A stretch of DNA of 29,734 bases from an uncultured Bacteroides sp. Its GTDB lineage: Bacteria > Bacteroidota > Bacteroidia > Bacteroidales > Bacteroidaceae. Position 1 is the stretch's first letter. Every line of letters begins with the position of its first letter. Below the pieces are notes generated by a model. The model had not been told where the DNA came from, searched no databases, and saw only the letters and a program-made list of their open reading frames with translations. The translations under genes and the position numbers were made by a program. Shown piece after piece: positions 1 to 7,545 of this stretch. The stretch covers positions 1 through 29,734 of the forward strand of contig NZ_CAJLKP010000077.1 of the NCBI RefSeq assembly GCF_905207245.1, given 5' to 3'.

Positions 1-80
1 AAAATATATTGAGTAAACTAACTTAGGTATAACAAGCGAAGTTGTCAACTAAATCCAGTACAGTACAGTTTCCTGCAGGG

Positions 81-178
81 GAACCATTAGTTTCATGCCT
101 TGAAACTACCGGTTTCTCGGTGTGAAACTAATGGTTTCAAGCAATGAAACTACCGGTTTCACGCCGGGAAACCAATCA
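81..178. repeat. 22-bp-period quasi-palindrome array
   Basis: Three full cores GAAACTAnnGGTTTC begin at 102, 124 and 146, separated by 7-nt non-conserved spacers, giving a 22-bp period. A unit in the opposite orientation (GAACCATTAGTTTC) begins at 81, and a partial inverted one (GGAAACCA) begins at 167. Each core has 5-bp complementary arms (GAAAC/GTTTC). The last partial unit runs up to the stop codon of the DUF6078 gene (176-178). The spacers are far too short for a CRISPR array. Function unknown. Confidence 0.85.
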
Positions 179-610
179 CCACCTATAGACTTCCGAATAA
201 GACTCAAAGCATGGAGCTTCTGTAATACCGTTCCGGACAAATATATGACTGATATATCGTTGATCTTCAGGAGAAATAAAACGCTCCTTACGATAAATAC
301 GATAATAATGCGTCTTGCCGAAATAAGCAACGATTTGATGGCGCATATCGGTAGCTAAGCTATAGGGAACATTGTCAAACAAATTTTTTATCCCCCATGC
401 TACACGCATTTTCTGAATGGGGCGAAAGTAAGAACACTGAGTAGTATCAACAGGAATAGCTACCGGACTAAGAATCGTAATCAGAGGTTTATCGGGAGTG
501 CAATGCTGTGCAACCCAATGACGCAAACAAGTTCCTGCTTTGGAACAATCATTATTGAAACAATGGGCAAAGCCCTGAGGAACCATCTGATAATCAAAAT
601 CTATTTCCAT
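176..610 (-). CDS. DUF6078-like cysteine-rich protein
   Basis: This 144-aa soluble protein has no signal peptide or membrane segment. The ATG at 610 is chosen over an in-frame ATG at 640 because the protein then begins MEIDFDYQMVPQGFAHC, the conserved-looking part, and a promoter-like box lies just upstream at 638-645. Visible features are a cysteine cluster near the N-terminus (C17, C22, C28, C37, with H16, H31 and H36 nearby), a further C59 in a QCSYF motif, and an aromatic and basic middle part (HYYRIYRKERF). I recognise it as resembling the Bacteroidales family DUF6078, from memory of the pattern around the cysteines. No function is established that I know of. The cysteine and histidine spacing could bind a metal, which is inference. 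It is monocistronic, with the palindrome array directly at its 3' end. Confidence 0.72.
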   Translation of the reverse strand: MEIDFDYQMVPQGFAHCFNNDCSKAGTCLRHWVAQHCTPDKPLITILSPVAIPVDTTQCSYFRPIQKMRVAWGIKNLFDNVPYSLATDMRHQIVAYFGKTHYYRIYRKERFISPEDQRYISHIFVRNGITEAPCFESYSEVYRW

Positions 611-637
611 AATATTTTTTCTATTGAATATATCCAA

Positions 638-672
638 CAAAAGTACATGCTTTCTTTGGGATAAGCAACAAA
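638..672 (-). promoter_or_regulatory. Probable promoter of the DUF6078 gene
   Basis: The minus strand has TACTTTTG (638-645), matching the Bacteroides -7 consensus TAnnTTTG. A TTTG at 669-672 is 23 nt away and a GTTG at 666-669 is 20 nt away as possible -33 boxes. It would start transcription about 20 nt before the chosen ATG at 610. Confidence 0.5.
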
Positions 673-787
673 ACTCACAACTTCCATGAAACTAAAGAAA
701 AAATATTTTCTACATTCCAATGAACTTTCACTGCCTATAATATAGTATTGAGTAGAAAGTCATACACCTTAATATATACATAGTCTT

Positions 788-818
788 TTTGCCGAAGCCA
801 AAATAATAGGTATCTTTG
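788..818 (+). promoter_or_regulatory. Promoter of trpS
   Basis: TTTG at 788-791 and TATCTTTG at 811-818 are separated by 19 nt, a full match to the Bacteroides -33/-7 promoter. The expected start is near 825, giving a leader of about 55 nt before the trpS ATG at 882. This supports the start at 882 rather than the in-frame ATG at 816, which lies inside the promoter. Confidence 0.75.
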
Positions 819-881
819 CAACTCATTTGCTGCCAACCGGCAACAAGCCAGAAAAAGATAACTAAGAATATAAATATAGAT

Positions 882-1976
882 ATGGCTAAAGAAAAAATCA
901 TCCTCACGGGCGACCGCCCCACAGGACGCCTGCACATAGGGCACTATGTAGGCTCATTGAGAAGAAGAGTGGAGTTGCAGAACTCCGGTTTGTATGACAA
1001 GATATTCATCTTCATCGCCGATGCACAGGCGCTGACCGACAATGTGGACAACCCGGAGAAAGTGCGCCAGAACGTTATCGAAGTAGCACTCGACTATTTG
1101 GCTTGCGGCATAGACCCGGCAAAGTGCACCATCTTCATCCAATCACAAATACCGGAACTCTGTGAGTTGAGCTTTTACTATATGAACATGGTAACAGTAT
1201 CTCGCCTGCAACGCAACCCGACCGTAAAGACCGAAATCCAGATGCGCAACTTCGAAACGAGCATCCCGGTAGGTTTCTTTACCTACCCCATCAGCCAGGC
1301 AGCGGACATCACAGCTTTCAACGCAACGACTGTCCCCGTAGGCGAAGACCAGGAGCCGATGCTCGAACAAGCTCGCGAAATTGTGCGCCGCTTTAACTAT
1401 ATATATGGTGAAACACTGGTGGAACCGGAAATCCTGTTGCCGGACAATGCAGCTTGTCTGCGCCTGCCGGGAACCGACGGTAAAGCCAAAATGAGTAAAT
1501 CTCTGGGCAACTGCATCTATCTTTCCGACAGTGCCGAAGAAGTAGAAAAGAAGATTCGCGGCATGTACACCGACCCCGATCACTTGCGCGTGCAAGACCC
1601 GGGTAAAGTAGAGGGAAACCCTGTATTCACGTATCTGGATGCTTTCTCCCGTCCCGAACACTTTGAACGTTATCTGCCTGATTATCCCAATCTGGATGAA
1701 CTGAAAGCACACTACATGCGTGGCGGTTTGGGCGATGTGAAAGTGAAGAGATTCCTTAACGCTATCATGCAAGAGACGCTGGAACCGATTCGCAACCGCC
1801 GCAAAGAGTTCGAAAAAGACATTCCCGCCATCTATGAGATGTTGAAGAAAGGTTGCGAAACTGCGCGCGAAGCCGCCGCCGCTACATTGGACAATGTACG
1901 CAAAGCTATGAAGATTAACTACTTCGATGATGCGGAACTGATTGCAGAACAGGTAAAAAAATTCAGCGAGGAATAA
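882..1976 (+). CDS. trpS: Tryptophanyl-tRNA synthetase
   Basis: This class I aminoacyl-tRNA synthetase charges tRNA-Trp with tryptophan using ATP, in the cytoplasm. At 364 aa it is close to the usual bacterial TrpRS size. The Rossmann-fold signature HIGH is at residues 18-21 (within GRLHIGH) and the second ATP-binding signature KMSKS is at 203-207 (within GKAKMSKSLGN). The motif GEDQ, in the stretch before KMSKS, is typical of TrpRS. I start at ATG 882 (MAKEKIILTGD) because an upstream in-frame ATG at 816 would add 22 residues without family similarity and would overlap the -7 box. The gene stands alone, converging on the OmpA-family gene with a hairpin between them. No T-box-like leader was seen in the short 5' region. 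Confidence 0.96.
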   Translation: MAKEKIILTGDRPTGRLHIGHYVGSLRRRVELQNSGLYDKIFIFIADAQALTDNVDNPEKVRQNVIEVALDYLACGIDPAKCTIFIQSQIPELCELSFYYMNMVTVSRLQRNPTVKTEIQMRNFETSIPVGFFTYPISQAADITAFNATTVPVGEDQEPMLEQAREIVRRFNYIYGETLVEPEILLPDNAACLRLPGTDGKAKMSKSLGNCIYLSDSAEEVEKKIRGMYTDPDHLRVQDPGKVEGNPVFTYLDAFSRPEHFERYLPDYPNLDELKAHYMRGGLGDVKVKRFLNAIMQETLEPIRNRRKEFEKDIPAIYEMLKKGCETAREAAAATLDNVRKAMKINYFDDAELIAEQVKKFSEE

Positions 1977-2012
1977 AACTTCTTAAAGAAGTTCTCTTTA
2001 TAACCAAACAGA

Positions 2013-2057
2013 GGAACGCCCTGTCCCCGTAGAATCTACGAGAGAACAGGGCGTTCC
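2013..2057. terminator. Hairpin between convergent trpS and OmpA-family genes
   Basis: A perfect 12-bp stem (GGAACGCCCTGT at 2013-2024, ACAGGGCGTTCC at 2046-2057) encloses a smaller nested stem CGTAG/CTACG (2028-2040). It lies 36 nt after the trpS stop and 22 nt after the OmpA-family stop, so it can serve both directions. Neither side has a long T run. Confidence 0.75.
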
Positions 2058-2079
2058 CTTACACATGAAAAGACTATAT

Positions 2080-3273
2080 TTAGTTAGCAGATTTCACTAA
2101 TACCACACGGTTCAGAATTGGTTGACCAAACTTGTCCACACCCCCACCGGCATCAATACTCAGACGATCGGCAGAGATGCCATAGTTCTTAACCAGTGCA
2201 TCTTTAACAGCTTGTGCACGCTTCAAACTCAACTCCTTGTTGAATGCCGGAGTACCGGTTGCAGAATCGGCATAACCATTTACGGTATAAGTAGCGTTCG
2301 GGAACTGTTTCATTTGTTCTGCCAGATAAGACAGGTTCATGATTTCACGCGGAGACAGCTCGGCAGAACCAATTGTGAAGAATACAGTACGCGGTGCAAT
2401 ATCCGGATCCGGAACGATAACTTCAGTTTCGGTAACTTCTGCTACCGGTTGGTTTTCTGCCTGTATCAATGCATTCTTCAATTGTGCATTCTGCGCACCC
2501 ATCATTGCCAACTTATCCTGCATAGCAGCCAGCTCAATCTGAGAAATTAACTGCGGCATCGGACGACGGAAACCACGGGCAGGGAAACGGTAAGTCAAAC
2601 CAACCGTAGCACTCAGCACGCCATCATAGCCATGATCGCCACCAACTTCACCGTCGAATTTATCTTCAACCCCCATTGCACTAAGCTCCAGATTAATATC
2701 TATCGCATTCGAAATCCGGAACTTGTTGATGATACCTGCGTTTACGGACAGTGCTTCGCGATGAGGTTTTGAGTAGTTGTGAGTAAAACCCGCACCTACA
2801 TAAGGAATAACCTCATAAACGCGGTGCTGGTTATAACCACCGAAAAGTGCATTCAGATTGAACATCACGTCACCGTGCAGGTTCATGTAATCGAAACGTT
2901 GCTTGTAGTAACCGTCTTTCAGTTGGGCACCTTTTACATAGTCGGCACCACCATCGTATGTAAAGCCTCTTGCCTGAAGACCACTATATTGCAAACGCAG
3001 CCCCAAACCCGGAGTAAACCATTTACCAACGGAAATATTCAGTGTCGGACTGATACGCTTGCCAAAACTTCCGGCCTTATCATTATCGCCAAATGTAGCT
3101 TCGGCACCGCCTCCGATAGAGAAGAACCAGTTACTCCAGAAGGGATTGGTTATCACCTGATACTTATCCTGTACTTGAATAACCTCGTATTCTACTACTT
3201 CACTTGTACTGTTCTGGGCCCAGATGCCAGAAGTCAGGCCAGCCAGAGCCAGCAACATTAGAATCTTTTTCAT
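2080..3273 (-). CDS. OmpA-family outer-membrane protein
   Basis: This is a 397-aa envelope protein. A signal peptide (MKKILMLLALAGLTSGIWAQ) is followed by a region of about 220 residues rich in aromatic beta-strand patterns with GG and Y/F endings, consistent with an OmpA-type membrane barrel. A short helical, Q/A/L-rich stretch at about 245-275 may form a coiled coil. The C-terminal OmpA/MotB peptidoglycan-binding domain (about 290-397) shows FFTIGSAELSP, GYAD, N-x-x-LS-x-x-RA and the closing NRVV. Family knowledge: such proteins anchor the outer membrane to peptidoglycan and are very abundant in Bacteroides. The ATG at 3273 fits the signal peptide. A weak -7-like box (TAGTTCTG on the minus strand, 3335-3342) lies about 60 nt upstream. 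The gene is monocistronic. Confidence 0.92.
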   Translation of the reverse strand: MKKILMLLALAGLTSGIWAQNSTSEVVEYEVIQVQDKYQVITNPFWSNWFFSIGGGAEATFGDNDKAGSFGKRISPTLNISVGKWFTPGLGLRLQYSGLQARGFTYDGGADYVKGAQLKDGYYKQRFDYMNLHGDVMFNLNALFGGYNQHRVYEVIPYVGAGFTHNYSKPHREALSVNAGIINKFRISNAIDINLELSAMGVEDKFDGEVGGDHGYDGVLSATVGLTYRFPARGFRRPMPQLISQIELAAMQDKLAMMGAQNAQLKNALIQAENQPVAEVTETEVIVPDPDIAPRTVFFTIGSAELSPREIMNLSYLAEQMKQFPNATYTVNGYADSATGTPAFNKELSLKRAQAVKDALVKNYGISADRLSIDAGGGVDKFGQPILNRVVLVKSAN

Positions 3274-3396
3274 ATACCTAAATAGTTAAGTGGTTAATTT
3301 AAATTCATTCTTTAATTTGCTTAAATAACACCGACAGAACTAAAAGGTTTTGAGAAGAGAAAAAAAGATGAGGAGTTTTCTAAAAAAAAGAAAAGA

Positions 3397-3583
3397 TAAA
3401 TGATAATTTATCGCGCAAAGCGCGATAAGTAACGAGCTACAAGCTACAAGTGACAAGTGCCTTTCGGTATGATAGCCGGGCGAATTATTATTCGCCCACG
3501 AGTAAGTACAGCGCAGCAACTCGTTACTGGTAGCTCGTAGCTCGTAACTTAATTTAGCGGCTTCGCCGCTAAATTATCATTTA
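3397..3583. repeat. 187-bp nested palindromic intergenic element
   Basis: The outer ends are a perfect 14-bp inverted repeat (TAAATGATAATTTA at 3397-3410, its complement at 3570-3583). Just inside each end is a hairpin: TTATCGCGC-AAA-GCGCGATAA (3408-3428) and AATTTAGCGG-CTTCG-CCGCTAAATT (3551-3575). Inside those is a 32-bp inverted repeat matching at 27 of 32 positions (3427-3458 against 3519-3550), made of 7-bp tandem words such as ACGAGCT, ACAAGCT and ACAAGTG. At the centre is GGGCGAAT-TATT-ATTCGCCC (3478-3497). The right end covers the mutL stop codon. The rest of the gap (3274-3396) shows only AT-rich sequence and the OmpA-family leader. Confidence 0.85.
3551..3575 (-). terminator. Hairpin after mutL
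   Basis: A 10-bp perfect stem with a 5-nt loop (AATTTAGCGG / CCGCTAAATT) begins one nt after the mutL stop codon. On the minus strand it is followed by AAGTTACGAG rather than a T run, so it may terminate poorly or act as an mRNA 3' end stabiliser. It is also the right inner hairpin of the 3397-3583 element. Confidence 0.5.
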
Positions 3584-5508
3584 GAGAACAGCCTTTCGAT
3601 ATCTTCTTCTTTAATTGTTGATAGTACCGTGCGCCCATCCGGCGTATAGTTTGGAGTAGGGCAAGCAAACAGGCTATCTACCAGATTCACCATTTCTTCA
3701 TTGCTCAACACCTGCCCGTAGACGATTGCAGCAGCCTTTGCCAGCGTCAGTGCAAGCATCGTTTGCACTTCTTCTTTCACATCGTTTCCTTTTTCCATAG
3801 CCGTATGCACCATATTGCGCACCAACTCTACAGGGTTCAGCCCCTCAATACCGGACGGAATACCATTTATCGCATAACTGCCACCTCCCAACGGTGTCAG
3901 TTCGAAGCCAACTGCTGAAAAATCCTCCAGAATACTTTCCAATACCGCAGCTTCCGAAGCCGGCAACTGCACTATTTCTGGGAAAAGCACCCCTTGAGAT
4001 ACTCCTTGCTTCTGACGAATCTGGCTCATATACCGCTCAAACAGCACTCGGATATGCGCTCTATGCTGGTCTATCAGCATCAAACCAGACTTTACTGAAG
4101 TCAGGATAAATCGCCCCTTGAACTGAAAATGCTGGGTTCCTTTTTCTACCGCTGGCTCATTGGTATATAACGACGCTGACGGCGATGATGCCATTTCCGT
4201 TTCCGCAACATACGGTGTACGCTCTTCAGGCATATTCACAGATGCAGGTGCAGAGGTCCAGTCCGTTTCATCCACAAACGGCTCTTCCTCCATCGGAGTA
4301 TTCATCTTGCTTGCCTTTTCCAGCCCGTCATACAATCCCTCCCAATCCACCTTCGGACGGGAATAGCTGCCCCCTCCATAAGAGGAACCGGAAGAGGACG
4401 TTTTAAACGGATTGAAATCTGAATTATAATGTACCTTCGGCGGCTCTATCGGACGGGTTTGGTCGAACGTTGGAATATCCGGCATACCCTCCATATCGAA
4501 ATCTATAGACGGTACAGCATTGAATTTACCCAATGATTCTTTTACTGCCGCAGAGAGTATCTGCCAAATGGCCTGTTCGTTTTCAAACTTGATTTCCGTT
4601 TTAGTGGGATGTATATTCACATCGATATTAGCCGGATCAACATCAAAATAGATGAAATAAGAAATCTGTTCTCCTGCCGGAATCAGTTGTTCATAAGCAT
4701 CCATCACAGCTTTATGGAAATATGGATGACGCATATAACGACCGTTCACAAAGAAGTATTGGTGGGCACCTTTCTTGCGTGCCGTCTCCGGTTTGGCCAC
4801 AAAGCCTGATACTTTCACCATCGTGGTGTCCACATCCACCGACAGCAAGTGCTGGTTCAACTTTTTACCGAACACTGCCAGAATACGCTGGCGGAGTGGC
4901 ATTACCGGCAGATTGAACAACTCGGTATCATTGCTATATAAATAGAAAGCCACCTCGGGATGTACCAAGGCAATGCGTTCAAATTCCGTAAGGATATTGC
5001 TGAGTTCCGTCGAGTTTGCTTTCAGGAACTTGCGACGGGCGGGTATATTAAAGAACAGGTTCTTTATGGAGAAGTTGCTCCCTTTAGGGCACGAAACTGC
5101 TTCCTGACTCTCTACCTTGGAACCGGCTATCACAATCCGCGTCCCCAGTTCCTCATCTTCTTTGCGGGTTTTCAGTTCCACCTCTGCCACCGCAGCGATA
5201 GAGGCCAACGCCTCACCGCGAAATCCCATGGTACGTAAAGCAAATAAATCGGCGGCTTCTTTTATCTTGGATGTAGCATGACGTTCAAAAGCAAGGCGTG
5301 CATCCGTTTCGGACATTCCCTTTCCATCGTCAATCACCTGTATACAGGTCTTTCCTGCATCCGTCACCAGTACATGTATCTCTTGTGCTCCGGCATCAAT
5401 TGCATTCTCTACCAATTCCTTAATTACGGATGCCGGACGCTGAATCACCTCTCCGGCAGCAATCTGGTTGGCAACCGAATCGGGCAGCAAATGAATAATG
5501 TCGCTCAT
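3577..5508 (-). CDS. mutL: DNA mismatch repair protein MutL
   Basis: MutL couples mismatch recognition by MutS to strand removal. The protein is 643 aa. The N-terminal GHKL ATPase shows KELVENAIDAG (E31 catalytic base, N35), DDGKGM (about 60-65), GFRGEAL (95-101) and NIHPTKTEIKF (298-308). A flexible, S/P/G-rich linker spans about 335-455. The C-terminal dimerisation domain starts near 458. In endonuclease-type MutL this domain carries DQHAxxExxxxE, an ACK-type motif and CPHGRP. Here the equivalents are DQHRAHIRVLFE (480-491, the middle Glu replaced by Ile486), LAKAAA (about 589-594, no Cys) and TPDGRT (622-627, no Cys or His). The protein is probably not a nicking enzyme, which is inference. 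The gene is last in the PPIase/OstA-like run, 53 bp after the small membrane protein gene, and its stop codon lies inside a palindromic element. Confidence 0.96.
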   Translation of the reverse strand: MSDIIHLLPDSVANQIAAGEVIQRPASVIKELVENAIDAGAQEIHVLVTDAGKTCIQVIDDGKGMSETDARLAFERHATSKIKEAADLFALRTMGFRGEALASIAAVAEVELKTRKEDEELGTRIVIAGSKVESQEAVSCPKGSNFSIKNLFFNIPARRKFLKANSTELSNILTEFERIALVHPEVAFYLYSNDTELFNLPVMPLRQRILAVFGKKLNQHLLSVDVDTTMVKVSGFVAKPETARKKGAHQYFFVNGRYMRHPYFHKAVMDAYEQLIPAGEQISYFIYFDVDPANIDVNIHPTKTEIKFENEQAIWQILSAAVKESLGKFNAVPSIDFDMEGMPDIPTFDQTRPIEPPKVHYNSDFNPFKTSSSGSSYGGGSYSRPKVDWEGLYDGLEKASKMNTPMEEEPFVDETDWTSAPASVNMPEERTPYVAETEMASSPSASLYTNEPAVEKGTQHFQFKGRFILTSVKSGLMLIDQHRAHIRVLFERYMSQIRQKQGVSQGVLFPEIVQLPASEAAVLESILEDFSAVGFELTPLGGGSYAINGIPSGIEGLNPVELVRNMVHTAMEKGNDVKEEVQTMLALTLAKAAAIVYGQVLSNEEMVNLVDSLFACPTPNYTPDGRTVLSTIKEEDIERLFSK

Positions 5509-5554
5509 AAGAACAATGAATTGTTTTTTTATTAGTTAAGTTAGGACAGTAACT

Positions 5555-5576
5555 ACCGGAATCAAATGATTCCGGT
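5555..5576. repeat. Perfect palindrome over a stop codon
   Basis: ACCGGAATCA (5555-5564), an AA centre and TGATTCCGGT (5567-5576) form a perfect 10-bp stem. It contains the last codons and the TGA (5562-5564) of the small membrane protein gene. No T run follows on either strand, so it does not look like a standard terminator. It may partly separate mutL from the upstream genes. Confidence 0.75.
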
Positions 5577-5852
5577 GCTTATTGCATACCACAAATATAT
5601 CAGCAAGGCGATAATAACCAGTATCACTCCCAGGTGTATTGGTTTACGCCCGCTTTCCTTGCGTCGTTTCAGGTGGGTAGTTCCTTCTACGAATTTTCCC
5701 CGAATATCTTCCGGTGAAAATTCTTTCTCAGGTAGCATTCCCAGGTCACGCTTGGCACTTTCTTCCATCTTTGCCAACTTTTCTTTCCGCTCATCAACAT
5801 ATATATATTGATGGTTAAAGCCGCGCGGCTTTCTCATTGTGAACATTCCCAT
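5562..5852 (-). CDS. Small single-pass membrane protein, unknown function
   Basis: This 96-aa protein has no function I recognise. The N-terminal part contains MRKPRGFNHQYIYVDERKEKL, then a charged segment with an SPEDIRGKF motif (46-54) and a basic stretch (HLKRRKESGRK, 60-70). One hydrophobic helix follows at about 73-90 and ends STGII. The basic side precedes the helix, so the soluble part is probably cytoplasmic (positive-inside rule, inference). It begins 5 nt after the OstA-like stop, so the two are surely co-transcribed and may be translationally coupled. From memory, the RGFNHxYIYVDERK pattern recurs in small Bacteroidales proteins next to mutL. A role in the envelope pathway of the upstream genes is a guess. 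Confidence 0.8.
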   Translation of the reverse strand: MGMFTMRKPRGFNHQYIYVDERKEKLAKMEESAKRDLGMLPEKEFSPEDIRGKFVEGTTHLKRRKESGRKPIHLGVILVIIALLIYLWYAISTGII

Positions 5853-5857
5853 AGCGC

Positions 5858-7519
5858 TTATTTATTTCTTTTAATATTCATATTCCTTGGCGAAACTACA
5901 GGTTTCCTGTCTGATTTCTGTAATTGTTCGCCGGCTCTCTTACCCCGCCATTCAAATATATCTTCCTTATTCCGGGGGCGGATATAATCGAACCAGACAA
6001 AAGTAGGTAATTTGTATTTATCTGCCGGAATTTGATCCATTGGATACATTGTGCCATTAGCCTTACCAATGAAAGCACCTTTTTCCATGCGCCGCTCTTT
6101 CAGCAGCATACGCAAGAAGCTACCTTCAGCATAGTTGAGTCCAATCAAGCTACTGTCCTTTTCTTCCACCGGATAGAAGATAACCAGCACATTACCATTC
6201 ACATCTACCTGACGCATATCTCCGTCGATGAAGAAAGCCTTCATCTCTTTGCCGGTCACCTGATTGTAGTGAACAGAATCTTTCCGTTCCACAGTTAATG
6301 CCTGGTTGATGATGTGCGCCCAATCGATGGTGCTGTCGTTCATGTAAACCTTGATTTCCTCACCTAACAATTGTTGTTCGCCATGCCATAAAATAGGATC
6401 GACGTACATAGTCATGCAAGAGTCCTTAGAATTATATACCAGAGAATCGCATACCGCCTGCACATCTGTACGATAAGCTCGAACTTTATGATAAGCTCGC
6501 ATCTCGCGATACATGGAGTCCGTATCTATATTATAGGTAAGCAGCCGCAATGTATCACCATGCATAAACAAACTGTCACCTTGCGAGTAATCGATGGCAA
6601 CCGCACGCAACGTGGCAAGAGCACTTCCCGACAGTTCATTGTAAAAACAATAATCACCGGTCAGCATATTCTTGTTGATAGTATCGTTCATCTGCACATT
6701 ATCAAATGCTTCACCATACCCCAGAATGCGGTCGTAGAAAAGGCTGTCGCCTGTCAGTTTCTTACCTTCATTTGTCAATACGGAACGATCCAGCAATTCC
6801 GCCTGCTCGGTAGTGGTATTGTAAATACCCCGTTCGGAATAGATGTGGTTCTTATCGCTCACAATATCCGAAGGCCCCAAGATGGTAGCAATCTTACTTT
6901 CGGTACTATATTTCAGAGTATCCGAAGTCAGGACAAATTTCGGATTTACCAGCTTCACGTCATGGTTGAATACGGACAATTTAGTGGCCGGGCTATATTC
7001 TCCCCACTCGGAAGTCAGCACATTTTCTTCGTCGGTCAACGTTCCACCCTCAAAGTAATAACCCAGATTATACAAACGGTCATAGTTCAAACTGTCAGTT
7101 GTCAGCGTTGTGTTCCGATTAATCATGCGGACATTGCCACGTATCATTGCCAACTGCGACATACCGTCATAATACAGGTAATCTCCATAGATGAAGAGCG
7201 TGTCTCCCTGTTCCATACGGACGTTATCAAAGGCTTCCACCGAGTTCGTCTTTTCAAAAATCAGCGCACTGTCACAGTACATGTACATGCTGTCGTGACG
7301 CAGCTTTACCGACCCAATAAGTATCTGAACATCCGGAAGCAAGATTTTGTCCGCCTGTGCCTCGTCAGCATGGAGCAAATCGACCCGGGTTTTCTTCTTT
7401 TCCGGCTCTTTCGTCTTGTCCTGGGCGCTCAGCAAACAGATGCCAAACAGGCATAGAAGACCTGTGATAAGGAATCTATGCCTGTTCAGAAAATGAGTTC
7501 TTGTATTTTTCTTCTGCAT
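5858..7519 (-). CDS. OstA/LptA-like periplasmic protein
   Basis: This 553-aa protein has an N-terminal signal sequence (basic start, hydrophobic core GLLCLFGICLLSAQ, cleavage near residue 33). The body is built of repeating beta-jellyroll-like elements in which short patterns of the form GDSL-x-YD recur (GDTLFIYGDYLYYD, LTTDSLNYD, LTSDTLKYS, LTGDSLFYD, LTGDYCFYN). This is the pattern of the OstA/LptA domain, which binds lipid A in the periplasmic bridge of the Lpt lipopolysaccharide exporter. The C-terminal part (about 400-553) becomes charged and lacks an evident barrel, so it is not LptD itself. It lies 26 nt after the SurA-type gene and 5 nt before the small membrane protein gene. Pairing with outer-membrane chaperones supports a role in outer-membrane assembly. 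Whether it transports LPS or serves another lipid is not settled by sequence. Confidence 0.85.
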   Translation of the reverse strand: MQKKNTRTHFLNRHRFLITGLLCLFGICLLSAQDKTKEPEKKKTRVDLLHADEAQADKILLPDVQILIGSVKLRHDSMYMYCDSALIFEKTNSVEAFDNVRMEQGDTLFIYGDYLYYDGMSQLAMIRGNVRMINRNTTLTTDSLNYDRLYNLGYYFEGGTLTDEENVLTSEWGEYSPATKLSVFNHDVKLVNPKFVLTSDTLKYSTESKIATILGPSDIVSDKNHIYSERGIYNTTTEQAELLDRSVLTNEGKKLTGDSLFYDRILGYGEAFDNVQMNDTINKNMLTGDYCFYNELSGSALATLRAVAIDYSQGDSLFMHGDTLRLLTYNIDTDSMYREMRAYHKVRAYRTDVQAVCDSLVYNSKDSCMTMYVDPILWHGEQQLLGEEIKVYMNDSTIDWAHIINQALTVERKDSVHYNQVTGKEMKAFFIDGDMRQVDVNGNVLVIFYPVEEKDSSLIGLNYAEGSFLRMLLKERRMEKGAFIGKANGTMYPMDQIPADKYKLPTFVWFDYIRPRNKEDIFEWRGKRAGEQLQKSDRKPVVSPRNMNIKRNK

Positions 7520-7545
7520 ACAAAAAGTTAATGTATCACCCGGAA

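Noticed and set aside
1..80. Left-edge sequence as part of a gene or mobile element
   Set aside because: AT-rich with no open frame, terminal repeat or promoter match that could be supported; too close to the edge to judge.
81..178. CRISPR-like array
   Set aside because: Spacers are 6-7 nt and the repeats 15 bp; no cas gene is near. The cores are palindromic with a 22-bp period, unlike CRISPR.
816..881. N-terminal extension of TrpRS
   Set aside because: The 22 residues have no family similarity and the upstream ATG overlaps the trpS -7 box.
6488..7456. 322-codon plus-strand open frame opposite the OstA-like gene
   Set aside because: It lies entirely antisense to a well-supported gene, with His/Ile/Gln-rich composition and no recognisable domain; a shadow frame.
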